A stretch of DNA of 64,000 nt from Rhizobium sp. BK602 (lineage in GTDB: Bacteria > Pseudomonadota > Alphaproteobacteria > Rhizobiales > Rhizobiaceae). This document shows, piece after piece, positions 8,544 to 17,181 of this stretch. The notes under the pieces are model-generated. The model ran no database searches and was not told the origin of the DNA. It saw only the letters and a list, made by a program, of their open reading frames with translations. The position numbers were made by a program, and so were the translations under genes. How positions within the stretch are numbered: position 1 is the first letter of the stretch; each line of letters begins with the position of its first letter. The stretch is taken from the NCBI RefSeq assembly GCF_014195095.1, contig NZ_JACIBC010000002.1, forward strand, positions 744,001-808,000. Direction: 5' to 3'.

Positions 8544-8890
8544 TTTCCGTCTCTTCGTCTTTTGGAGTATCAAATGCTTTGCGACGATATGGTGTCACGG
8601 TCAACCGCGGAAGAGCGCCGATGTGCCGCGCATGGCCAATTCGCCGGCGCTATTCACGTTGTTCCACTCATCCACAGGGACAGGTTTCGGTCAGCAAAAA
8701 AAGCTTTTGTCGCCACTTTGCAACGGAACCTCCGACATGCGAATCACATACGCAAAGCATTTATTGGGCATTCTAGCCTTCTCTGTCGCCGCTGACATCC
8801 GGCTGACGGGCGATCGCCCTTGAAAAGATGCAAGAACCCGGCTATTTCGTCGGGTTCGGGTAGGTTACTAATAGTATCAAAGTAGCGATA
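8544..8890. other. 347-bp divergent region between dnaB and marR
   Basis: No convincing coding sequence here. It must hold the dnaB promoter (minus) and the promoter of the marR efflux operon (plus). Visible structures are a 7-bp stem GAACCCG/CGGGTTC (8834-8840 with 8851-8857, 10-nt loop) and the palindrome at 8866-8876. The stretch 8690-8770 is AT-richer than the surroundings. Confidence 0.6.
8866..8876. promoter_or_regulatory. Candidate MarR operator at the marR-MFS-HlyD promoter
   Basis: TACTA-A-TAGTA is a perfect 11-bp palindrome 14 bp before the marR start codon. It overlaps TAGTAT (8872-8877), a possible -10 element that would put transcription start close to the ATG. MarR proteins usually bind short palindromes in their own promoters, so autorepression is a natural inference. 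No binding data; the size of the palindrome alone is not strong evidence. Confidence 0.4.
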
Positions 8891-9334
8891 ATGTCTGGAG
8901 CGCCGCCACGCCGTGAACTGTTCGACGAGCTTTCCGCCTTTAATCGGAAGCTGAGGGCGGCGTTCGACGCCCTGGTTCGCGAACATGGCATGACGCTGGC
9001 GCGGGCGCGGGTTTTCCACAAGCTTTCGCGCAGGGACGGCATCAACCAGCGGGAACTTGCCGACGAGCTGGAACTCGAGACGCCGACGCTGGTGCGCATC
9101 CTCGATGCCATGGAAGCACAGAATTTCATCGAGCGCCGGCCGGTTCCGTCGGACCGCCGCGCCAAGCAGATCTTCATGACGGAATCCGGAAAAGTCGTTG
9201 CCGCCGAAGTCGAGGCCCTTGCCAGCGGCGTGCGCGCGGATATCCTGCAGGGCATTCCGGACGAGGATGTCGGCATGGCCCTCAAGACCATCCGCGCCAT
9301 GACCGCAAATCTGCAGAACGTGGGCAAGTCATGA
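8891..9334 (+). CDS. MarR family transcriptional regulator
   Basis: A 147-residue winged-helix protein. The helix-turn-helix lies around 48-72 (INQRELADELELETPTLVRI), followed by a wing with the family's R-x-P-x-x-x-D-R-R-A-K signature (RRPVPSDRRAKQIFMT). It is the first gene of a three-gene operon with an MFS pump and an HlyD subunit, 8 bp upstream of the pump, so it most likely represses the pump and releases DNA on binding a toxic aromatic ligand. That is inference from the classic marR-emrAB-type arrangement. Confidence 0.93.
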   Translation: MSGAPPRRELFDELSAFNRKLRAAFDALVREHGMTLARARVFHKLSRRDGINQRELADELELETPTLVRILDAMEAQNFIERRPVPSDRRAKQIFMTESGKVVAAEVEALASGVRADILQGIPDEDVGMALKTIRAMTANLQNVGKS

Positions 9335-9342
9335 GGTGACTG

Positions 9343-10989
9343 ATGAGCGGTGAGCCTGGCCCGATCGCCAATGCGGACAACAGTGCCGCATCCGCCGCAC
9401 CTCAGCCCATGCCGCGCTGGAAAGTGCCGCTCTATATCCTCGCTTCCGTCATGTTCTTCCTGACGCAAGGGCTCGGGCTCAATCTCGCCCTGGCCAACCT
9501 CACGCAGATCCAGGGTACGATCGCCGCAACGACCACCGAATCGGCGTGGCTGTCGGCTGCCTACATGGCGCCGAATGTCAGCCTCGCCATCGCGCTGGTG
9601 AAGATCCGCATGCAGTATGGCGTGCGCAATTTCGCCGAGGTCAGCATTATTGGCTTCGTGGCCGCCTCGTTGCTCAATCTCTTTGTTTCCGACCTGCATT
9701 CGGCCATCGTCGTCCGCTTCCTGAGCGGTATCGCCGCGGCACCGCTCTCGACGCTCGGCTTCCTCTATATGCTCGAAGCCTTCGAGCCGGCACGCAAGCT
9801 GACGATCGGCGTGAGCCTGGCGATGATGAATACGCTGCTGGCCGCGCCGATCACCCGCCTGGTCTCGCCGTCGCTTCTCGATTACGGCGAATGGCGCGGG
9901 CTCTATACGCTGGAAATGGGTCTGGCGCTGATGGTGATGCCGATCATCTACCTGTTGCCCTTGACGCCGCCGCCGCGCGTGAAGGTCATCGTTTTCGGCG
10001 ATATCATCAGCTATCTGCTGGTCGCCATCGGCTTCGGCTGCCTGGCCATCGTGCTTTCGGTCGGGCGCCTTTACTGGTGGCTGGAAGTGCCCTGGCTCGG
10101 TGTGCTGCTGGCGGTGAGCATCGCCACGCTGACGCTTGCCGCCATCATCGAGCTGCGCCGGGCAACGCCGCTGATCGACGTGCGATGGCTACTCAGCCCG
10201 GCGATCCTGCATCTGACCGGCATCCTGCTGGTCTTCCGCATCATCGTCGGCGAGCAGAGCGCCGTCATCATGACCTTCTATCAGAATGCCGTCGGCCTGC
10301 TCTACGACCAGCTCTCGATGCTCTACTGGATCATCCTGGCCTTCTCGATCATCGGCGGTCTCGTCTGTACGGCGCTGATGAGCTATGGCCTGAGCTGGCA
10401 GATCCAGTTCGTGGCGCTTATCATGATGGGGGCGGGCGCCTTCATGGATGCGCAGGTCACCACCCTGACGCGGCCCGAGCAGATGTATCTGAGCCAGGCG
10501 CTGGTGGCGGCCGGCGCGGCTCTTTTCCTGCCGCCTTCCATGTCCGAAGGCTTCAAGGCGGCTTTTGCGAAGGGCACACCCTATCTGGTGACCTTTTTCG
10601 TCGTCTTCACGTTCACGCAAAGCATCGGCGGCCTGCTCGCCTCGGCCTTCTACGGTACGCTGATCACCATCCGCGAGAAATTCCATTCCGCCGTGCTGAC
10701 CGAGCGTGTGCTGCTGACCGATCCGCATGTCGCTCAGCGCGCCAGCCAGCTCTCCGCGTCTTACGGCAAGGTGATCGGCGACAGCGCCCTGCTGAAGGGC
10801 GAGGGGCTGACGCTGCTCGGTGCGCAGGTCAGCCGTGAGGCGAATACGCTCGCTTATGGCGACGCCTTCCTGGTGGCGGGCGTGATCGCCATGCTGTCGC
10901 TCGCCGGATTGTCCCTGCACGTCCTTTTCCGCTTCATCAAGGCGCGGCTGGCCGACGACGGGCGGCAGGCGATGGCATCCAACCCCTGA
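9343..10989 (+). CDS. MFS efflux transporter (DHA2/EmrB-like)
   Basis: A 548-residue inner membrane protein with about 14 hydrophobic segments, the size expected for drug:H+ antiporter family 2. The N-terminal 24 residues are hydrophilic, and a large loop near 440-500 (LTERVLLTDPHVAQRASQL) precedes the last helix, as in EmrB-type pumps that join an HlyD adaptor. Placed between marR and the HlyD gene (17 bp to the latter), it should export a hydrophobic toxic compound across the inner membrane, with an outer membrane channel supplied elsewhere. The substrate is unknown. Confidence 0.9.
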   Translation: MSGEPGPIANADNSAASAAPQPMPRWKVPLYILASVMFFLTQGLGLNLALANLTQIQGTIAATTTESAWLSAAYMAPNVSLAIALVKIRMQYGVRNFAEVSIIGFVAASLLNLFVSDLHSAIVVRFLSGIAAAPLSTLGFLYMLEAFEPARKLTIGVSLAMMNTLLAAPITRLVSPSLLDYGEWRGLYTLEMGLALMVMPIIYLLPLTPPPRVKVIVFGDIISYLLVAIGFGCLAIVLSVGRLYWWLEVPWLGVLLAVSIATLTLAAIIELRRATPLIDVRWLLSPAILHLTGILLVFRIIVGEQSAVIMTFYQNAVGLLYDQLSMLYWIILAFSIIGGLVCTALMSYGLSWQIQFVALIMMGAGAFMDAQVTTLTRPEQMYLSQALVAAGAALFLPPSMSEGFKAAFAKGTPYLVTFFVVFTFTQSIGGLLASAFYGTLITIREKFHSAVLTERVLLTDPHVAQRASQLSASYGKVIGDSALLKGEGLTLLGAQVSREANTLAYGDAFLVAGVIAMLSLAGLSLHVLFRFIKARLADDGRQAMASNP

Positions 10990-11006
10990 GGATATGAAAT
11001 AGCTCC

Positions 11007-12071
11007 ATGTCGAGGCTCATTCGCTCTCCCATCGAAGTCATCGCGGTTCTGGCCGGCGTCGGCGGCGTCATGCTGGTGCTCTATGCCTGGCATCTGCCGC
11101 CCTTCAAAAGCTCGGTCGAGACGACCGACGATGCCTATGTGAAAGGCTACGTCACCACCATCAGCCCGCAGGTCAGCGGCTATATCACCGACGTGCCGAT
11201 CAAGGACTACAAGCTCGTCAAGCAGGGTGACGTGCTGACCAGGATCGACGACCGCATCTATCGCCAGAAGGTGGCGCAGGCGCGGGCGACGCTGGACGGG
11301 CAGAAGGCGGCTCTGGCCAATTCGCAACAGCAGGAGCAGGCCGCCAAGGCCGGCATTGCCTCCAGCCAGGCCCAGATCGACAGCGCAAATGCCGCCCTGA
11401 AACGCGCCCAGCTCGCCGCGGAGCGCGTGACGACCCTGGTCGCCAAGGGCGTGTCGACCACCAGTGAATCCGAACAGGCGCAGGCAACGCTGCAACAGGC
11501 GCAGGCGGCACTCAATCAAGCGAAGGCCGCGCTTGACGTATCGCAGCAGAACCTGACGACGATCATCGTCAACCGCGCCTCGCTGGAGGCGGGCGTCAGC
11601 GGCGCGGAAGCGGCCGTGCAGCTCGCCGATATCGACCTGCAGAATGCGACGATCGTCGCCCCGCGCGACGGCCGTGTCGGTGAAGTGGGCGTGCGTCTCG
11701 GCCAATATGTGACGCCGGGAACGCAGCTCATGGGTCTGGTGCCGGACGATGTCTGGATCATTGCCAATTTCAAGGAGACCCAGCTCGACGGCATGAAGAT
11801 CGATCAGCCCGCGACCATTTCGGTCGATGCCTTCGGTCACCGTGTGCTCAAGGGCCACATCCAGCGCTTTTCGCCGGCCGCCGGCTCGGAATTCGCCGTC
11901 ATCCGGCCCGACAATGCGACCGGGAATTTCACCAAGGTCGCGCAGCGCATCGGCGTCAGGATCAAGATCGACAAGGATCAGCCGCTGGCAGCCGATCTGG
12001 CGCCGGGCATGTCGGTCGTCGTGTCCGTCGACAAGGACTCCAAGCCGGAGGTGGGCGTCAACGACGACTGA
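11007..12071 (+). CDS. HlyD family periplasmic adaptor (EmrA-like)
   Basis: A 354-residue membrane fusion protein. One transmembrane helix (about 12-30) is followed by the lipoyl-type half motif TDDAYVKGYVTTISPQVSGY, a long Ala/Gln-rich helical hairpin (about 85-205) and a second lipoyl half, LQNATIVAPRDGRVGEVGV. It would bridge the MFS pump to an outer membrane channel. It is the last gene of the marR operon and is followed after 31 bp by a strong terminator. The ATG at 11007 has only a weak ribosome site and is probably reached by coupling. Confidence 0.92.
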   Translation: MSRLIRSPIEVIAVLAGVGGVMLVLYAWHLPPFKSSVETTDDAYVKGYVTTISPQVSGYITDVPIKDYKLVKQGDVLTRIDDRIYRQKVAQARATLDGQKAALANSQQQEQAAKAGIASSQAQIDSANAALKRAQLAAERVTTLVAKGVSTTSESEQAQATLQQAQAALNQAKAALDVSQQNLTTIIVNRASLEAGVSGAEAAVQLADIDLQNATIVAPRDGRVGEVGVRLGQYVTPGTQLMGLVPDDVWIIANFKETQLDGMKIDQPATISVDAFGHRVLKGHIQRFSPAAGSEFAVIRPDNATGNFTKVAQRIGVRIKIDKDQPLAADLAPGMSVVVSVDKDSKPEVGVNDD

Positions 12072-12102
12072 TGCGATCTCCGCAAAGGGTGGGAGAAAGA
12101 GA

Positions 12103-12130
12103 AAAGCCCGGATCGCGAGATCCGGGCTTT
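12103..12130 (+). terminator. Strong, probably bidirectional terminator after the HlyD gene
   Basis: AAAGCCCGGATC (12103-12114) and GATCCGGGCTTT (12119-12130) form a perfect 12-bp stem closed by a GCGA tetraloop. T-rich sequence lies on both sides, so it can serve the HlyD operon on the plus strand and rplI on the minus strand, which converge here. Confidence 0.85.
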
Positions 12131-12158
12131 CTCATAACCAGCGACTTTTTCTTTTGAC

Positions 12159-12202
12159 GCAATTCCGGACGGAAAACCGCTCCGCACTTTTCCTGGAATT
12201 GC
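12159..12202. repeat. Palindromic intergenic repeat, copy A
   Basis: An imperfect palindrome with outer arms GCAATTCC and GGAATTGC and inner GGAAAA...TTTTCC around the core ACCGCTCCGCAC. Related sequences with the AAAACCGCTCCGCACT core or its complement occur at 18126, 22380 and 50306 in this window. I recognise this as a rhizobial intergenic repeat. This copy lies between the convergent HlyD gene and rplI. Confidence 0.7.
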
Positions 12203-12215
12203 TTCAGGCTGGAAA

Positions 12216-12797
12216 TTATGCGTCTTCGTCTTCGAGGTTGCCGTCGGCTTCCGGATCGAAGAAGTCTTCCGGACGCAGCGCGTCTTCGTCGACGCCGTAG
12301 ATGGCGTCGGCGGAGGTGAGGGTTTCGCCCTTGGCCTGACGCTCAGCTTCTTCAGCGGAACGGGCAACGTTGAGCTCGACCGTGATTTCGACTTCGGCGT
12401 GGAGGCCGATTGCAACGTTGTGCAGGCCGATAGCCTTGATCGGCGTGTTCATGTGAACCTGGCTGCGGCCGATGTTGAAGCCTTCGGCTGCGAGGATTTC
12501 AACGACGTCGCGAGCAGCGACAGAGCCGTAGAGCTGGCCGGTTTCGCCAGCCGAGCGGACGACGATGAAGGACTTGCCGCCGAGAACGTCGGCAACCTTC
12601 TGGGCTTCGCTCTTGCGCTCGAGGTTGCGGGCTTCGAGCGTTGCGCGCTCGGCTTCGAAACGGGCCTTGTTGGCGGGGTTGGCGCGCAGCGCCTTGCCGA
12701 GCGGCAGCAGGTAGTTACGGGCAAAGCCGTCGCGAACCTTGACCACTTCGCCCATCTGGCCGAGCTTGGAGATGCGTTCGAGAAGAATGACTTCCAT
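12216..12797 (-). CDS. rplI: 50S ribosomal protein L9
   Basis: Starts [21 protein letters not shown], the L9 signature, with the conserved linker region [13 protein letters not shown] at about 24-36. At 193 residues it is some 45 longer than E. coli L9; the extra C-terminus is acidic ([19 protein letters not shown]), a known alphaproteobacterial feature. The ATG at 12795-12797 is the right start; the reading frame stays open well upstream into the DUF2232 gene but that part is not coding. It is the last gene of rpsF-rpsR-DUF2232-rplI. Confidence 0.96.
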   Translation of the reverse strand: MEVILLERISKLGQMGEVVKVRDGFARNYLLPLGKALRANPANKARFEAERATLEARNLERKSEAQKVADVLGGKSFIVVRSAGETGQLYGSVAARDVVEILAAEGFNIGRSQVHMNTPIKAIGLHNVAIGLHAEVEITVELNVARSAEEAERQAKGETLTSADAIYGVDEDALRPEDFFDPEADGNLEDEDA

Positions 12798-12817
12798 TGT
12801 ATTGTTCCTTTCAGATG

Positions 12818-13798
12818 TTAGATTTTCGTGTCTGGTTGTTTCTGGATATCGGCATTCTTGTTTGGGGTGAGCGCGATCGCCTTTCGCGTATCGTAGAGCC
12901 CGAGAACAAGGATGATGAAGAATGGCACCGTCAGCATGAAGGACGTCAGGTAGCAGAGGATCAGCACCGGCAGGCGCCACTCCTTGCCGCGTGTGCGGTA
13001 ATGCAGGGATGCGAAGCCGGAAGCGATGAAGCCGGCGCCGAAAGCACCGAGAACGGCGGCGCCGATCATGGCCGGAGCGCCGCCGAAGAACATGGCGACG
13101 ATCCCCGCGAGAAAGACGAAGATCGCATTGCGGTTCATGCGCAGCGCCGACGGAATATCCTCCCGCGGGCGCAGGCTGCGGCTCGATGCCGCGACGATGC
13201 GGACGGCGATGTAATAGGCAGCCAGCAGCATCATGACCCAGATCACGCCCCAGACGAGGGGAATGGCGTAAAGCATCAACGACTTCATCTTCACGATCGC
13301 CGCCGGATCGAGCTGAAGGTCTGGCTGCTGCTGGTTCATGACGGTGGCATAGGCGTCGACCACCTGGCCGACGACATCGGCGCCATAGCCCATGATCGCG
13401 CCGACGATGACGATGATCGCGGCCGCGAGGCCGCAGAGATGCAGCATGATGTCCGAGAGCGGATACCAGGCCGTCAAATGCTCGGGGCCGCCGAGTTCGG
13501 AAGCCGGACGCGCGAGATTGGCAAGATGGCTGAGCCATGCCGGAATCAGCGTCAGCAGCAACGTAAAGAGCCCGAAGGACGGTGATTGCCCGACCGCGCC
13601 GACGATGCCGGCCGTAACGATGGCGGTGATGACCGCCATATTGCCCCAGCCGAGGCCGGCGATCAGGATCGGGAGAGCGGAAAGCGCGCCGAACAGGATG
13701 AACAGCAACGGCTGATTGGTCGCGCCATACACGAGTAGGGCGGCGGTCAGACCGGCAAGCGCGCCGATGGTCAGCACTTTGGTGTTCAACTGTTTCAC
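12818..13798 (-). CDS. DUF2232 family polytopic membrane protein
   Basis: A 326-residue protein with about eight hydrophobic segments spread along its length and a hydrophilic C-terminus ([16 protein letters not shown]). This family commonly sits between rpsR and rplI in rhizobia, as here. Its biochemical role is unknown to me. It resembles YybS-like membrane proteins and could be a transporter subunit. It starts with GTG (13796-13798) after AGGACAG. It probably shares the ribosomal protein transcript, since only 163 bp separate it from rpsR and 20 bp from rplI. Confidence 0.85.
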   Translation of the reverse strand: MKQLNTKVLTIGALAGLTAALLVYGATNQPLLFILFGALSALPILIAGLGWGNMAVITAIVTAGIVGAVGQSPSFGLFTLLLTLIPAWLSHLANLARPASELGGPEHLTAWYPLSDIMLHLCGLAAAIIVIVGAIMGYGADVVGQVVDAYATVMNQQQPDLQLDPAAIVKMKSLMLYAIPLVWGVIWVMMLLAAYYIAVRIVAASSRSLRPREDIPSALRMNRNAIFVFLAGIVAMFFGGAPAMIGAAVLGAFGAGFIASGFASLHYRTRGKEWRLPVLILCYLTSFMLTVPFFIILVLGLYDTRKAIALTPNKNADIQKQPDTKI

Positions 13799-13961
13799 GT
13801 CGCTGTCCTGCTTCGTATCGAGCAGTTAGAGGATGCCTTCGCCACGCGGGCCTGAAAGCCGTCCCCAACATGGGGTTTCAAGGTTCCGATCCGCGCCCAT
13901 CGCGAAAGGGAGAAGGGAAGGCATGGCTGCCTTCCCTCAATTCATGCAGCGTCGGCTTGAA

Positions 13962-14210
13962 TTAAGCGACGACGTAAGGCAGCAGGCCGAGGAAACGGGC
14001 GCGCTTGATCGCCTGGGCGAGTTCGCGCTGCTTCTTCTGGGAAACGGCCGTGATGCGGGACGGAACGATCTTGCCGCGCTCGGAAATGTAGCGCTGCAGG
14101 AGACGGACGTCCTTGTAGTCGATGCGCGGCGCATTGGCGCCCGAGAACGGGCAGGTCTTGCGGCGGCGATGGAACGGACGGCGGACCGGTGCGGAGGAAA
14201 CTTCAGACAT
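13962..14210 (-). CDS. rpsR: 30S ribosomal protein S18
   Basis: An 82-residue basic protein with the S18 core [19 protein letters not shown] and [21 protein letters not shown]. In the ribosome it pairs with S6, whose gene lies 12 bp upstream on the same strand. The ATG at 14208-14210 is preceded by AGGAGATC, a good ribosome site. The Cys near position 20 is what remains of a zinc-binding set in other bacteria; this looks like the Cys-minus form. Confidence 0.97.
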   Translation of the reverse strand: MSEVSSAPVRRPFHRRRKTCPFSGANAPRIDYKDVRLLQRYISERGKIVPSRITAVSQKKQRELAQAIKRARFLGLLPYVVA

Positions 14211-14222
14211 TCTCAGATCTCC

Positions 14223-14669
14223 TTATACGCGGTCTTCGCGCGGACGGCGCGGGCGGTCTTCGCGGTCACCACGATCCGGGCGCGGACCACGATCGCCGAA
14301 GCTGCGCTCCGGACGGTCGCCATCGCGGCGCGGACGGTCGTCACGGTCGCGCTTCTGCATCATGGCGGACGGGCCGTCTTCATGCTTTTCGACAGCGATC
14401 GTCATGTAACGCAGGACGTCTTCGCTGATGCGCATCTGGCGTTCCATTTCCTGGATCGCAGCGGCCGGAGCATCGATGTCCATCAGGGCGTAGTGAGCCT
14501 TGCGGTTCTTCTTGATGCGGTAGGTGAGGGACTTGAGGCCCCAGTTTTCGATACGCCCGACTTTACCGCCGTTAGCTTCGATAACACCCTTGTACTGTTC
14601 TACGAGGGCGTCGACCTGCTGAGCGGAAATATCCTGCCGGGCAAGGAATACATGTTCGTAAAGAGCCAT
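14223..14669 (-). CDS. rpsF: 30S ribosomal protein S6
   Basis: A 148-residue S6 with the family start [15 protein letters not shown] and the conserved [17 protein letters not shown] strand. The C-terminal 40 residues are a repetitive Arg/Asp extension ([19 protein letters not shown]), longer than in E. coli and usual in rhizobia. It is the first gene of the operon and has a leader of about 215 nt from the promoter at 14893-14921. In several bacteria the S6:S18 complex binds this leader RNA to repress its own synthesis; whether that happens here is not known. Confidence 0.96.
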   Translation of the reverse strand: MALYEHVFLARQDISAQQVDALVEQYKGVIEANGGKVGRIENWGLKSLTYRIKKNRKAHYALMDIDAPAAAIQEMERQMRISEDVLRYMTIAVEKHEDGPSAMMQKRDRDDRPRRDGDRPERSFGDRGPRPDRGDREDRPRRPREDRV

Positions 14670-14892
14670 GGATAGCTTTGCCTTTCTTGCGTTGGTCTGA
14701 ACCCGGTATTCGGCGGCTAAGCCTCAACGACTGCTCCTGAGAGGGATGACCCCAAGCAAGAAAAGCGTTTCCGAGACGGTCGAGAGCGGAGACACGGGAG
14801 GCTGGAACGCTTCCGTTCCGAACGGCTCCCCTCGCGGAAAACCGGCCCTCCGTTCAGCCACCAGCCAGAAGACCGGGTTGCGAACAGGGCGG

Positions 14893-14921
14893 CTTATACG
14901 GATTTTTGCGCGAAAGGCAAG
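14893..14921 (-). promoter_or_regulatory. Sigma-70-type promoter of the rpsF operon
   Basis: On the minus strand CTTGCC (14916-14921) is followed by exactly 17 bp and TATAAG (14893-14898). This is close to the rhizobial housekeeping pattern CTTGAC-N17-CTATAT. Transcription would start near 14886. The leader then contains a short GGAACG-CGTTCC hairpin (14804-14819) before rpsF. It lies beyond the stop of the FkbM gene, separating the two units. Confidence 0.65.
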
Positions 14922-14963
14922 GGGCCGGGCGAAATTGCGATATCCGCCGGCACCAGCGCTGTC

Positions 14964-15797
14964 TCAAGAGGCCGGCGCCGTGATCTCGATCGTCTTTCCG
15001 TCCCGGAGCCTCTCGGAGACATACCAGCCGTCCCACTGGGAGAACTGTTCGAAGACCCTCTTATATCCCTTGCTCTCCAGCAGCTTCTGGATCGCCCGTT
15101 CCGTCTTCGGATTGTTCTCCACCGATATCAGGTCGAACTTACGGTCGAAGCTGTAGGCCGACAATATGTCGAGTTCGCTGCCCTCGGTATCGATGGACAG
15201 ATAATCCACCAGGGACGGCGCCTGATATTTTTCCAGCAGATCGTCGAGCGATATGGTTTCCACCTGGATATGCTGTCCCCGGCTGCGGACGTCGGAGAAA
15301 TGGTCGCCCTTGGAAAAATCGGCGATCGAGCTGAGTTCCGGGTCGGATTCGTCCGTCGTGATAAAGGTGACGGTGTCGTCGGATTTCGAGGAGACGCATT
15401 TGTGCTCGATGAAGGCCGTTCTGTTTGCCGCGAGGTCGGCATGCCAGACGGGATTGGGCTCGGCGAGAATGCCATTCCATCCGAATTTCTTCTCGAGCAG
15501 CCAAGTGTTGCTGTTCTTCAGCCCGTTCGTCGAGCCGAACTCCACGAAAAACCCGTTTCTCTTCTCGGAAAGCTCGAAGCAGACCCACAGATCCTGCATG
15601 ATCTGCGCTTTCGACCAGTCTCGCCTGGATAAGCAATAGCTAATAAATCGAACGTCTTCGTTCAGGATGATATCCGATATTTCGGGCCTGTTGAGACGAA
15701 TGGCGTTGAAGATCGCCTTTTGTATAGATTTATTATTTTGAAATTTGTTGGAGATGGACGCTATGCTGGAAAAAGCAATTCTCTTTGCGTCAAGCAT
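14964..15797 (-). CDS. FkbM family SAM-dependent methyltransferase
   Basis: A 277-residue protein with the SAM-binding segment GFFVEFGSTNGL (82-93) and the FkbM hallmark YLSIDTEGSELDIL (199-212). FkbM enzymes O-methylate sugars or small molecules, often in surface polysaccharide clusters; the substrate here is unknown. The N-terminal 50 residues are Lys/Asn/Ile-rich and the DNA at 15640-15880 is clearly more AT-rich than the neighbours, which suggests horizontal acquisition between the ribosomal operon and the aldo/keto reductase. It has no glycosyltransferase neighbours. Confidence 0.87.
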   Translation of the reverse strand: MLDAKRIAFSSIASISNKFQNNKSIQKAIFNAIRLNRPEISDIILNEDVRFISYCLSRRDWSKAQIMQDLWVCFELSEKRNGFFVEFGSTNGLKNSNTWLLEKKFGWNGILAEPNPVWHADLAANRTAFIEHKCVSSKSDDTVTFITTDESDPELSSIADFSKGDHFSDVRSRGQHIQVETISLDDLLEKYQAPSLVDYLSIDTEGSELDILSAYSFDRKFDLISVENNPKTERAIQKLLESKGYKRVFEQFSQWDGWYVSERLRDGKTIEITAPAS

Positions 15798-15941
15798 GCT
15801 GCCGATCCCGGTGGAATTACAGTTATAGAGAGAATAGAATAACTGACCTCTCCAATCAATACTTGTATATGTTCCGGCGCATTATGGAATAGGGATATGG
15901 GGGCGCCTTGCCCGCGCGGAGCAAGGCGCTTTCGGCTGCTA

Positions 15942-16985
15942 TCAAATCGGCAGCGGATAAAGCCGATGGACCGCCTCGATCTCGGCGATGGCTTCCTGCG
16001 GCAGCGTCACGTCGGCCGCGGCGATATCGGTTTCGAGCTGGGCGGCCGTGGTCGCGCCGATGATGACCGAGGTCATGAAGGGCTTGGTGAGGCAATAGGC
16101 GATCGCCAGCTTGGCCGGATCGAGGTGGTATTTGGCAGCGATCTCCAGATAGGCCTTCACCGGCGCTTCCTGCAGCGGCTGCAGCCTCCCGCCGAGATCC
16201 GCATTGATCGAGCCGCGCGAGCCGGCCGGGCGCGCGCCGCCGACATATTTGCCGGTGAGCAGGCCGGCGGCGAGCGGCGAATAGGCGAGCAGGCCGACAT
16301 CTTCGTGATGCGACAGTTCGGCGAGATCGAGATCGAAATGCCGGTAGAGGAGGTTGTATTCGTTCTGCGTCGTGACGACGCGCGGCAGGCCCTTCTGTTC
16401 GGCAATCGTCAGATATTTCTGTATGCCCCAGGTGGTTTCGTTGGAAAGGCCGATGGCGCGGATCTTGCCGGCCTTCACCAGTTCGCCCATCGTCTCGAGG
16501 ATGTCGGTGATGTTGGCGATGGTCTTTTCGCGGTCCTGGGTGAAAGGATTGTAACGCCAGTTCTGGCGGAAGTGGAAATGGCCGCGGTTCGGCCAATGCA
16601 CCTGATAGAGATCGATATAGTCGGTCTTCAGCCGCTTCAGGCTGGCGTCGATCGCGGCGCGGATATTGGCGGCATCCGCCCCCTGTCCGCCGCGCAGATA
16701 GTCGCGGCCGGGACCGGCGACTTTGGTGGCGAGCACGACGTCCTTGCGCTTGCCGGTCTTTTCGAACCAGGTGCCGATATATTCCTCGGTGCGTCCTTGA
16801 GTCTCCGCGCCGACCGGCGTCGTCGGATACATTTCGGCGGTATCGAAGAAATTGACACCCTTGTGCAGGGCATAATCCATCTGCTCGTGCGCCTCGGCCT
16901 CGCTGTTCTGCGTCCCCCAGGTCATCGTGCCCAGGCAGATCTGCGAAACGGAAATGTCGGTGCGGCCTAAATTCTTATAGTTCAT
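15942..16985 (-). CDS. Tas-like NADP(H)-dependent aldo/keto reductase
   Basis: A 347-residue TIM-barrel oxidoreductase. The catalytic tetrad is visible: Asp48 and Tyr53 in FFDTAEMYP, Lys88 in LATKVAG and the His in YQVHWPNRG. The motif LGTMTWGTQNSEAEAHEQMD matches E. coli Tas closely in sequence and length. The physiological substrate is not established. The start MNYKNLG (16983-16985) is preferred over one 17 codons upstream. A 9-bp GCGCCTTGC/GCAAGGCGC stem (15903-15929) lies just past the stop codon but lacks a T-run. Confidence 0.93.
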   Translation of the reverse strand: MNYKNLGRTDISVSQICLGTMTWGTQNSEAEAHEQMDYALHKGVNFFDTAEMYPTTPVGAETQGRTEEYIGTWFEKTGKRKDVVLATKVAGPGRDYLRGGQGADAANIRAAIDASLKRLKTDYIDLYQVHWPNRGHFHFRQNWRYNPFTQDREKTIANITDILETMGELVKAGKIRAIGLSNETTWGIQKYLTIAEQKGLPRVVTTQNEYNLLYRHFDLDLAELSHHEDVGLLAYSPLAAGLLTGKYVGGARPAGSRGSINADLGGRLQPLQEAPVKAYLEIAAKYHLDPAKLAIAYCLTKPFMTSVIIGATTAAQLETDIAAADVTLPQEAIAEIEAVHRLYPLPI

Positions 16986-17181
16986 GGGAAAACCCTTGCC
17001 GGTAACGGGAAAATCTCTGTGGGAGGGATCGAGCAATTTAGGCGTGAATTGAGCGAGCGCAAGAAGAAAATCGTCTCATTTCGCAGGCGCAAAAGCCGGT
17101 GGCTATGGGCTTTGCGCTATTGACTCCACCGCAAACAATGTCAATGGGAAGCGAAACGACCCCCAAAGGGAGCATTCTATA

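Noticed and set aside
12798..13871. Extension of the rplI frame over the DUF2232 gene
   Set aside because: L9 proteins start MEVILLER; the upstream part is another frame of the DUF2232 gene and has no L9 or other recognisable sequence.
15903..15929. 9-bp stem GCGCCTTGC/GCAAGGCGC just past the aldo/keto reductase stop
   Set aside because: No T-run follows on the minus strand, so I did not list it as an intrinsic terminator.
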